From Flavobacteriaceae bacterium Ga0077528 (GTDB lineage: Bacteria > Bacteroidota > Bacteroidia > Flavobacteriales > Flavobacteriaceae), in NCBI GenBank assembly GCA_001464475.1, contig LNDX01000003.1, positions 186,001 through 250,000 on the forward strand: DNA of 64,000 nt. The letters are read 5' to 3'. The translations under genes were made by a program, and so were the position numbers. This document shows, in pieces, positions 24,911-32,096 of this stretch (positions within the stretch are counted from its first letter, which is position 1; the number at the start of each line of letters is the position of its first letter). The notes under the pieces were generated by a model, which made no database searches, was not told where the DNA came from, and was given only the letters and a program-made list of their open reading frames with translations.

Positions 24911-25939
24911 ATGGGATTTTTTGATTTCATGACCGAGGATATAGCAATTGACCTTGGTACCGCTAATACACTAATCATTCACAACGACAAAGTTGTTATT
25001 GATAGTCCTTCTATTGTTGCAAGAGATAGAATCACTGGAAAAATCATCGCAGTTGGTAAAGAAGCCAACATGATGCAAGGTAAAACCCATGAAAACATCA
25101 AAACCATTCGACCATTAAAAGACGGAGTTATTGCCGATTTTGATGCATCAGAAAAGATGATTAGCATGTTTATCAAAAGTATTCCTGCTTTAAAGAAAAA
25201 AATGTTTACTCCTGCTTTACGTATGGTGGTTTGTATTCCATCAGGAATTACTGAAGTAGAAATGCGTGCGGTAAAAGAATCGTGTGAGCGTGTAAACGGA
25301 AAAGAAGTTTACTTAATTCATGAGCCAATGGCTGCAGCAATCGGTATTGGTATCGATATTATGCAACCAAAAGGAAACATGATTGTTGATATTGGTGGTG
25401 GAACAACAGAAATTGCTGTAATTGCTCTTGGTGGAATTGTTTGTGACAAATCGGTAAAAATTGCCGGTGACGTTTTTACAAATGATATTATCTACTACAT
25501 GAGAACACAACACAATTTATTTGTTGGAGAGACTACTGCAGAGAAAATCAAAATTCAAATCGGTGCCGCTACAGATACTTTAGATTCTCCACCAGATGAC
25601 ATGTCAGTTCAAGGTAGAGATTTACTTACTGGTAAACCAAAACAAGTAGAAGTTTCTTTTAGAGAAATTGCTAAAGCACTAGACAAATCAATTCAACGTA
25701 TTGAAGATGCTGTGATGGAGACTTTATCTCAAACTCCGCCAGAATTAGCTGCCGATATTTATAATACTGGTATTTATTTAGCGGGTGGTGGTTCGATGTT
25801 GAGAGGATTAGATAAACGTATTTCTCTTAAAACAGATTTACCAGTTTACATCGCTGAAGATCCTTTGAAAGCAGTTGTAAGAGGAACAGGTATGGCGTTG
25901 AAAAACATCCCAAAATTTAGAAGCATATTAATTAAATAA
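24911..25939 (+). CDS. mreB: Rod shape-determining actin homologue MreB
   Basis: MreB polymerises under the inner membrane and directs side-wall peptidoglycan synthesis. I chose the ATG at 24911 (342 residues, MGFFDFMTEDIAIDLGTANT); an in-frame TTG two codons earlier adds nothing. Actin-fold motifs are clear: phosphate 1 (IDLGTANTLI), phosphate 2 (IVDIGGGTTEIAVIALGGIV), adenosine loop (GIYLAGGGSMLRGLDKRI). The short hydrophobic/aromatic N-terminus (FFDFM) probably inserts in the membrane. It heads the operon mreB-mreC-mreD-mrdA-rodA, a complete elongasome core, and is separated from mreC by a hairpin-like repeat. Confidence 0.97.
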   Translation: MGFFDFMTEDIAIDLGTANTLIIHNDKVVIDSPSIVARDRITGKIIAVGKEANMMQGKTHENIKTIRPLKDGVIADFDASEKMISMFIKSIPALKKKMFTPALRMVVCIPSGITEVEMRAVKESCERVNGKEVYLIHEPMAAAIGIGIDIMQPKGNMIVDIGGGTTEIAVIALGGIVCDKSVKIAGDVFTNDIIYYMRTQHNLFVGETTAEKIKIQIGAATDTLDSPPDDMSVQGRDLLTGKPKQVEVSFREIAKALDKSIQRIEDAVMETLSQTPPELAADIYNTGIYLAGGGSMLRGLDKRISLKTDLPVYIAEDPLKAVVRGTGMALKNIPKFRSILIK

Positions 25940-26010
25940 AATTCCAATTTTTTTAAATCCCAAATTCCAAATAGCGTTTTAAAATCTATATTGGAATTTG
26001 GAATTTGAAG
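25940..26010. repeat. AATTCC/GGAATT-rich hairpin repeat between mreB and mreC
   Basis: AAATCCCAAATTCCAAATA on the left is nearly complementary to TATTGGAATTTGGAATTTG on the right, with about 15 bases between. It occupies most of the 89-base gap inside an otherwise tightly packed operon. Confidence 0.65.
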
Positions 26011-26028
26011 TTTTATAACTTTTAAAAG

Positions 26029-26856
26029 ATGCAGCAAATATTTAATTTCATATTTAAAAACAGCTATCGTATGCTGTTTTTGCTGCTTATGATAATAGCT
26101 GTTTCTTTAACTATTCAATCGCATTCCTATCACAAAAGTAAAGTTATTAGTTCTGCTAATTTCTTCACTGGAGGTGTTTATGAAATGACTAGCAATGTGG
26201 AAGGTTATTTCAATTTAAAAGTACAAAACGAAGAACTTGCCAAAGAAAATGCTCGTTTGAAAGGATTACTTTTTAATATTAAAGACTCTACTAAAGTCCC
26301 AAATTTAGATTCTATCAAAGGAGTTAAGAAAACTGACATCATTATTTCGAAAGTTATCAAAAACTCTTATAGCAATCAGGTTAACTTCTTGACACTGAAC
26401 TCTGGTTCTAATCAAGGTGTTAAACCAGAAATGGGTGTAATTAATAGTTTAGGAATTGTAGGAGTTGTAGAAAATACCTCAGCAAATTATAGTACTGTAT
26501 TAAGTATTTTAAATACTGAATCTCCTTTAAATGCTAAAGTTAAAAAATCTAATCATATTGGTTCATTAACTTGGAATGGTAAAAATACTGGTTTCGTTCA
26601 ACTAACAGACGTTCCAAGATTGGCAACTGTTAGAAAAGGTGATACTATTGTTACTGGAGCGCAGTCTACCATCTTTCCAGAAAACATCGGAATTGGAACA
26701 ATTGAAAAAATTTACATCGACAATGAAACTAATTTGTATATGATAGACGTAAGACTTTTCAATGATATGACAAGTTTAGGTCACGTATACATTATCAGAA
26801 ATAAAGATAGAGAAGAAATCATTAACTTAGAAAAGAAAACTCAAAAAAATGAATAG
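26029..26856 (+). CDS. mreC: Rod shape-determining protein MreC
   Basis: MreC is a bitopic inner-membrane protein whose periplasmic part contacts PBP2 and activates wall synthesis. The 275 residues show a membrane helix (MLFLLLMIIAVSLTIQSHSY, about 14-33), a coiled coil (NLKVQNEELAKENARLKGLL, about 62-81) and the beta-rich periplasmic core (NQGVKPEMGVINSLGIVGVV, GDTIVTGAQSTIFPENIGIG). The C-terminus is charged (REEIINLEKKTQKNE). It overlaps mreD by 8 bases, which indicates translational coupling. Confidence 0.94.
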   Translation: MQQIFNFIFKNSYRMLFLLLMIIAVSLTIQSHSYHKSKVISSANFFTGGVYEMTSNVEGYFNLKVQNEELAKENARLKGLLFNIKDSTKVPNLDSIKGVKKTDIIISKVIKNSYSNQVNFLTLNSGSNQGVKPEMGVINSLGIVGVVENTSANYSTVLSILNTESPLNAKVKKSNHIGSLTWNGKNTGFVQLTDVPRLATVRKGDTIVTGAQSTIFPENIGIGTIEKIYIDNETNLYMIDVRLFNDMTSLGHVYIIRNKDREEIINLEKKTQKNE

Positions 26857-27355
26857 TGCTATGTTGTTCAATATGGCCCGTTTTATTTTACTGCTTGCGG
26901 TACAAGTTGTTATTTTTAATAATTTCAATTTCTTAGGTTATATCAATCCGTTTCCTTACATCCTTTTTATTATTCTTTATCCAGTTAATGGAAATAAATA
27001 TGCTTTACTAATGTCAAGTTTTTTTCTAGGTATTACGATGGATTTATTTTGTAATTCTGGAGGAGTCCATGCTGCAGCTTGTCTACTATTAGCATTTGTA
27101 AGGCCATCTATTTTTAAATTTTCATTTGGTTTAAGTTATGAATATCAAACTGTTAGACTGAATGATACTTTAACACCAGAGCGTTTTTCATTTATCCTAT
27201 TAGCAGTAATAATTCATCATTTAACACTTTTTGTCCTTGAAGTTTTCACTTTTGAATACCTTTGGGATATTGTTCTTAGAACTATTATTAGCACCATTTT
27301 TACTATAATAATTTGTATCTTAATTATTTACTTAATCAAGCCAAGTAAACGATGA
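26849..27355 (+). CDS. mreD: Rod shape-determining protein MreD
   Basis: This 168-residue polytopic inner-membrane protein has about five hydrophobic helices (ILLAVQVVIFNNFNFLGYIN, FPYILFIILYPVNG, LMSSFFLGITMDLF, FSFILLAVIIHHLTLFVLEV, TIISTIFTIIICILIIYLIK). The SFFLGITMDLFCNSGGVHA motif is typical for MreD. It is required with MreC for elongasome function. The start overlaps mreC by 8 bases and the stop overlaps the mrdA start (ATGA), so the three are coupled. Confidence 0.9.
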   Translation: MNSAMLFNMARFILLLAVQVVIFNNFNFLGYINPFPYILFIILYPVNGNKYALLMSSFFLGITMDLFCNSGGVHAAACLLLAFVRPSIFKFSFGLSYEYQTVRLNDTLTPERFSFILLAVIIHHLTLFVLEVFTFEYLWDIVLRTIISTIFTIIICILIIYLIKPSKR

Positions 27356-29322
27356 GAAAAGCATTATTACCTTCTGTAGTAATTATCGCAGCATCTTTGT
27401 TGTTGCTCCGAATTTTTTATTTGCAAGTTATAGACGACTCTTTCAAACTAAAGTCGGAGAATAACGCCATTAAAATCAAATACGATTATCCCGAAAGAGG
27501 TTATGTATATGATAGAAATGGAAAATTATTAATTGCCAATCAACCATCCTATGATATTATGGTTGTGCCAAAAGATGTAAAAAACATAGATACTTTAGAG
27601 TTTTGTTCACTACTTGATATTAGCAAAGAATTTTTTATCAAAAAAATTAATAAAGCTAAAGTCTATAGCCCAATGCTTCCTTCTGTTTTTTTACCTCAAT
27701 TAAACAAATTGGAATATGCTGCTTTTCAAGAAAAAATTAGAAAATTTGGTGGTTTTTATATTCAAAAACGTTCATTAAGAGATTATCAAGTTGATTATGG
27801 TGCTAATGTTTTTGGTTTTATCACACAAGTAAATGAGAATATTGTAAAGAAGAATCCTTATTATATAGGTGGTGATTTAATTGGAAAACAAGGTATCGAA
27901 CAAAGTTATGAAGAATTCTTAAGAGGTCAAAAAGGTGTAAAATACATTTTAAGAGATAAATTCAATAGAGAAATTGGTTCTTATAAAGAAGGAAAATACG
28001 ATACGATTTCCAAACAAGGAAGTGATTTAACTTTAACTATTGATGGAGAACTTCAAAAATATGGTGAAGAATTAATGATTAATAAATGGGGTGGAATTGT
28101 GGCAATCGAACCAAAAACTGGTGAAATTTTAGCATTAGTAAGTGCGCCAAGTTTTAATCCTGCTTTGTTAGTAGGTAGACAACGTTCAAAAAATTATACT
28201 TTGCTACATAATGATTCTATTGCAAAACCATTATACGACAGAGGTCTTTTGGCAGAATACACACCAGGTTCGCCTTTTAAAATTCTAACTGGATTAATTG
28301 CTTTACAAGAAGGAGTTGTCACTGATAGTACACGATTTTCATGTCATCGAGGTTTTAGTTATGCTCGTGGACGTTTTATGAAATGTCACTGTTCTGGTGG
28401 AGCAGTTCAATTACACAGAGGAATTTATCAATCTTGTAATACCTATTTTTCTAATTGTTATATCAAATTGATTAACAAATACAAAGACCATAGTTATGCA
28501 GTTGACAGATGGGCAGACCATTTAAAAAGTTTTGGTTTAGGCGCTTTTATGGGTTATGATTTACCAATTGGTAAAAAAGGAAACATACCAACCTCTAAAA
28601 CCTATAATAGGGTTTATAATGGTTGGAATTGGGATGGAAAAACAATCGTTTCAAATGCCATTGGACAAGGAGAGGTTTTGATGACTCCTATTCAACTCGC
28701 CAATTTCATGGCTACTGTTGCCAATAGAGGTTATTATTATACACCTCACATTGTTAAGAGAATTAAAGGTAATATTATTGATAAAAAATACAGAACCAAA
28801 CATACTACTACTATTGATAGAAAATATTTTGAGCCTATAATCACAGGTATGAATGCAGTTTATGGTCCAGGCGGAACAGCATCAGGACTTGGAGTTGCAG
28901 GAATTGAAATCTGCGGAAAAACAGGTACAGCAGAGAATTATTTGAAAGTTAATGGTAAGCGTGTAAAACTTCAAGATCACTCGATATTTGTTGCTTTTGC
29001 TCCTAGAGACAATCCAAAAATTGCAATTGCAGTATTTGTTGAAAATGGATATTGGGGTAAACGTTGGGCTGGACCAATTACAACTTTAATGATTGAGAAA
29101 TATTTAAACAAAAAAATCACTAAAGTTGATTTCGAAAAAAGAATGCTAACTGGAAGTTTGAAAGCACAATACGACAAGTTATATCCTAAGAAACATCAAG
29201 ATAGTATTTCATTAATTAATAATAGAATTAAAGATAGTTTAGCAAAAATTAAAAGAACAAGAGATTCAATAAACGGAGTTTTGAAAAAGGAAATAAAAAT
29301 TGATACTTTACAAAATCCCTAG
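27352..29322 (+). CDS. mrdA: Penicillin-binding protein 2 (elongasome transpeptidase)
   Basis: PBP2 cross-links side-wall peptidoglycan, using RodA as its glycosyltransferase partner. The 656-residue protein has one N-terminal membrane helix (LLPSVVIIAASLLLLRIFYL), a pedestal domain with YPERGYVYDRNGKLLIANQP, and a transpeptidase domain with all three active-site motifs: Ser307-x-x-Lys (GSPFK), Ser361-Cys-Asn and Lys523-Thr-Gly (CGKTGTAEN). A charged C-terminal tail of about 60 residues (KIKRTRDSINGVLKKEIKID) extends beyond the fold. It overlaps mreD by four bases and is followed 12 bases later by rodA. Confidence 0.96.
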   Translation: MRKALLPSVVIIAASLLLLRIFYLQVIDDSFKLKSENNAIKIKYDYPERGYVYDRNGKLLIANQPSYDIMVVPKDVKNIDTLEFCSLLDISKEFFIKKINKAKVYSPMLPSVFLPQLNKLEYAAFQEKIRKFGGFYIQKRSLRDYQVDYGANVFGFITQVNENIVKKNPYYIGGDLIGKQGIEQSYEEFLRGQKGVKYILRDKFNREIGSYKEGKYDTISKQGSDLTLTIDGELQKYGEELMINKWGGIVAIEPKTGEILALVSAPSFNPALLVGRQRSKNYTLLHNDSIAKPLYDRGLLAEYTPGSPFKILTGLIALQEGVVTDSTRFSCHRGFSYARGRFMKCHCSGGAVQLHRGIYQSCNTYFSNCYIKLINKYKDHSYAVDRWADHLKSFGLGAFMGYDLPIGKKGNIPTSKTYNRVYNGWNWDGKTIVSNAIGQGEVLMTPIQLANFMATVANRGYYYTPHIVKRIKGNIIDKKYRTKHTTTIDRKYFEPIITGMNAVYGPGGTASGLGVAGIEICGKTGTAENYLKVNGKRVKLQDHSIFVAFAPRDNPKIAIAVFVENGYWGKRWAGPITTLMIEKYLNKKITKVDFEKRMLTGSLKAQYDKLYPKKHQDSISLINNRIKDSLAKIKRTRDSINGVLKKEIKIDTLQNP

Positions 29323-29334
29323 TTTAAGTTAAAA

Positions 29335-30600
29335 ATGAGAAACCAAAGTGTAACCAATAATATCGACTGGATTAGTATTGTCATTTACATTGCATTAGTT
29401 GTAATGGGATGGCTCAATATTTATTCGTCATCATTGTCTACCGTTTCAGAAGATGCTTCTATTTTTGATTTTACTCAAATTTATGGAAAGCAGTTTCTTT
29501 TTATCATTTTCTCTATTCCAATCATTTTTGTGGTTTTATCTGTAGAAGCTAAATTTTATGAAAAGTATTCTATAATTATTTTCGCAGTAGCTCTTTTATC
29601 ATTAATTGGATTATTCCTTTTCGGAAAAACTATTGCTGGCCAGCGTTGTTGGTATGCCATAGGAAGTTTTACCTTACAACCTTCAGAGTTTGCAAAAGCT
29701 GCGACTTCACTAGCTTTGGCTAAATACTTAAGTGATGTTCAGGTTAACTTAAAAGACGTTAATAGGCAAATTCAAGTTTTAATTATCATTTTCCTTCCTG
29801 TAATGTTGATTCTTCCACAACCCGATCCTGGAAGTGCCTTAATTTACAGTGTATTCTTCATAGTACTTTACAGAGAAGGTTTGCCAGGTTGGTATTTACT
29901 TACTGGTTTTATAGCTATAATTTTATTCGTTTTAACTTTAGCAACCAACAACCCATACATTGTAATAGGAATTACTGCTTTAGTATTAATTATAAACTAT
30001 TTTAGAAGTAGATTAGTTGACAGAAACATTATTGCAAGTGCTATTCTTTTGATTGTTATTACTGCTTTTTCATTTTCTGTAAATTTTGTTTTTAACAATG
30101 TGTTCAAACAACACCATAGAGATCGTTTCAATATTTTACTTGGTAAAGAAGTTGATATGAAAGGTGTTGGTTATAACACAAATCAATCTGAAATTGCTAT
30201 TGGTTCGGGAGGATTTTTTGGGAAAGGTTACCTTGAAGGAACACAAACCAAAGGAGGTTTTGTACCAGAACAGCACACCGATTATATTTTTACAACCGTT
30301 GGTGAAGAATGGGGTTTCTTGGGTTCAATCTTTGTAATAGGTTTGTTTGTTGGATTAATACTAAGAGTGATTTATTTAGCCGAACGACAAAAAACAAAAT
30401 TCAGTCGAGTCTATGGCTATTGCGTCGCCGGAATTCTTTTTATTCACTTTTTTGTAAATATAGCAATGGTTGTAGGTGTTTTTCCAACAATTGGGGTTCC
30501 ATTACCTTTCTTTTCATATGGAGGTTCCGGACTTTGGGGTTTTACCATTTTATTGTTTATTTTCTTAAAAATGGATGCTAACAAAGTAAATGAATGGTAG
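29335..30600 (+). CDS. rodA: Rod shape-determining SEDS glycosyltransferase RodA
   Basis: RodA polymerises glycan strands from lipid II in the elongasome. The 421 residues form about ten membrane helices with SEDS signatures: LQPSEFAKAATSLALAKYLS, PQPDPGSALIYSVFFIVLYR (catalytic Asp region), GFVPEQHTDYIFTTVGEEWG, and GVPLPFFSYGGSGLWGFTIL near the end. It is the last gene of the mre operon. The gene ends one base before the convergent nuclease gene ends and no hairpin lies between them, so transcription may run on into the antisense of that gene. Confidence 0.96.
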   Translation: MRNQSVTNNIDWISIVIYIALVVMGWLNIYSSSLSTVSEDASIFDFTQIYGKQFLFIIFSIPIIFVVLSVEAKFYEKYSIIIFAVALLSLIGLFLFGKTIAGQRCWYAIGSFTLQPSEFAKAATSLALAKYLSDVQVNLKDVNRQIQVLIIIFLPVMLILPQPDPGSALIYSVFFIVLYREGLPGWYLLTGFIAIILFVLTLATNNPYIVIGITALVLIINYFRSRLVDRNIIASAILLIVITAFSFSVNFVFNNVFKQHHRDRFNILLGKEVDMKGVGYNTNQSEIAIGSGGFFGKGYLEGTQTKGGFVPEQHTDYIFTTVGEEWGFLGSIFVIGLFVGLILRVIYLAERQKTKFSRVYGYCVAGILFIHFFVNIAMVVGVFPTIGVPLPFFSYGGSGLWGFTILLFIFLKMDANKVNEW

Positions 30601-30601
30601 T

Positions 30602-31429
30602 TTAATTGAAACTCCACGATTTATAATCGCTGCTTTTTTCCAAATTATTTTCAATTTTATCATTCAAACTCGGATAGAAATCAATTCCGGTCATTTTTTC
30701 TATTTCATCAACCGGAACGACAAACTCGTAAAGCGGTTTATTACTATCAACTGCTGGAACCAAAAAGCCTATCATCTTATACTCACTTCTTGAAGTATCT
30801 AATAAAACTTTATAAAAATATTCAGGAACAGCAACATCTTCCCGTCCAATAGTTTTTAAATCATCATTCAAAACACCTCCTGTTACAACATAAATCCCAT
30901 CATATTTTGATGCCCAATAACGAACTTTTTGCTCTAAAGTATTCCAAATACCATTATTGAAATCATTCTTTTGAGGCGAAATATTTGATGTTAAAAAAGT
31001 TTCATCATAAGCTTCTTTAGAAAATTTCATATCACCAGCTGGACATAAATGACCTTTATCATAACCAGAACGTTTGTAATTTCTCCAATCTGCAGAACCA
31101 GTTTTTACCTTTTCATCTTCAATAAAAAAAGGCCTATCATAATCATGGTATGATTTTATTCCTTTAAGTTCATACGCAACCCATTCTGCTTGCTCAAATG
31201 CTTCATTATAGGATAATGTATAATACTTATGCTTTACAACTTGATTAGTTGTTGAAGAAGGCAGAAAATCAAACTCCGTATTATCAGTTTGCATTGAAGT
31301 TTCATTTTTTTCTGTTGAACCAGTTGAAACTTTAGGTTCCAAACTAGAATCTAACTCTTTTCTGCAAGAAACAGTTATTGTAGAAAATATTAGACATAAA
31401 ATGATAGCAAGTACTAAAGAATTTTTCAT
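30602..31429 (-). CDS. DNA/RNA non-specific endonuclease (NUC1 family), lipoprotein
   Basis: The 275-residue protein starts with a lipoprotein signal (MKNSLVLAIILCLIFSTITV then SCRKE), so it is exported and probably anchored. The nuclease domain (about residues 65-270) has the family core YDKGHLCPAGDMKFSKEAYD, a variant of the DRGH active site in which Arg is replaced by Lys while the catalytic His is kept, then SNISPQKNDFNNGIWNTLEQ with the metal-binding Asn. YDGIYVVTGGVL and PEYFYKVLLD are further family segments. Such Serratia-type nucleases degrade extracellular DNA and RNA for nutrients or defence. It is convergent with rodA and divergent from the coiled-coil gene. Confidence 0.9.
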   Translation of the reverse strand: MKNSLVLAIILCLIFSTITVSCRKELDSSLEPKVSTGSTEKNETSMQTDNTEFDFLPSSTTNQVVKHKYYTLSYNEAFEQAEWVAYELKGIKSYHDYDRPFFIEDEKVKTGSADWRNYKRSGYDKGHLCPAGDMKFSKEAYDETFLTSNISPQKNDFNNGIWNTLEQKVRYWASKYDGIYVVTGGVLNDDLKTIGREDVAVPEYFYKVLLDTSRSEYKMIGFLVPAVDSNKPLYEFVVPVDEIEKMTGIDFYPSLNDKIENNLEKSSDYKSWSFN

Positions 31430-31457
31430 AATTTTATAAATTGATTTAACTGTCCTA

Positions 31458-31480
31458 TTTCAACATATAGGTAGTTGAAA
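31458..31480. promoter_or_regulatory. Inverted repeat TTTCAAC-N9-GTTGAAA in a divergent promoter region
   Basis: Perfect 7-bp arms lie midway in the 76-base gap between the nuclease gene (minus) and the coiled-coil gene (plus), a fitting place for a shared operator. No matching regulator is known to me. Confidence 0.3.
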
Positions 31481-31505
31481 CTAATAAATTTAAAACTTAA
31501 CAAAT

Positions 31506-32048
31506 ATGAAAATTAAATTTTTACTTACAGCCATTCTTCTTGTAAGTTTTCAAAACTTTTTTGCACAAGAAACGCCAGTTAAACAAGCTGTTGATTCTGT
31601 CAAACAAAATGTAATAGATGTAGAAAAACAAAGAGCTCTTGAAAAAGAACGTTTAGAAAAACAACTAAAAGAAGAAAAAAAAGCTTTAAAAGAAAAAGAA
31701 AAAGCTGAAGAGAAAGTTGAAAAAGCAGAAAAAGAAGCTAAGAATGCTGAAAAAAAAGCCGAAAAACAACAAGACAAATTAGAAAAAGAACAAAAGAAGT
31801 TTGAAAAAGAGCAAAAGAAATTAGCAAACGCTGAGAAAGATGTTGAAAAAGCTCAAAGTAAAATTGAAAAAGAAAGAAAGAATCTTGAAAAAATGCAAGC
31901 CAAACATGAGAAAGCAATAGCTAAAGGAAAACTTTCTCCAGTTGAAATTGAAAAAGGAAATGTTGCTTTAACAAAACAACAACTTAAAATAAAAGAAGCT
32001 GAAGAAGATTTAGAAAAAGCTCAAAAGAAACTAAAAAAACTTAGATAA
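31506..32048 (+). CDS. Exported lysine/glutamate-rich coiled-coil protein
   Basis: After a signal peptide (MKIKFLLTAILLVSFQNFFA) nearly the whole mature protein (about residues 40-180) is a highly charged alpha-helix with heptad-like repeats of KEKEKAEEKVEKAEKEAKNA and KLEKEQKKFEKEQKKL type. No enzyme domain is visible. The repeat is coding, not a DNA repeat array. A periplasmic rod or spacer is the natural guess; similarity of such sequences in searches is often compositional and not a sign of homology. It has its own terminator and stands between convergent and divergent neighbours. Confidence 0.7.
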   Translation: MKIKFLLTAILLVSFQNFFAQETPVKQAVDSVKQNVIDVEKQRALEKERLEKQLKEEKKALKEKEKAEEKVEKAEKEAKNAEKKAEKQQDKLEKEQKKFEKEQKKLANAEKDVEKAQSKIEKERKNLEKMQAKHEKAIAKGKLSPVEIEKGNVALTKQQLKIKEAEEDLEKAQKKLKKLR

Positions 32049-32081
32049 AAAAAACGCTCCTATATTTAGGAGCGTTTTTTT
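32047..32081. terminator. Bidirectional terminator between the coiled-coil gene and prc
   Basis: AACGCTCCTA pairs with TAGGAGCGTT around a TATT loop, with A and T runs extending the stem on both sides. It lies between two convergent stop codons 48 bases apart. Confidence 0.92.
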
Positions 32082-32096
32082 ATTACTTAAATTCTA

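Noticed and set aside
31640-31900. Repetitive GAAAAAGA-rich DNA that looks like a repeat array
   Set aside because: It is the coding sequence of a Lys/Glu-rich coiled-coil protein in one open frame; there are no fixed-length spacers, so it is not a CRISPR or satellite array.
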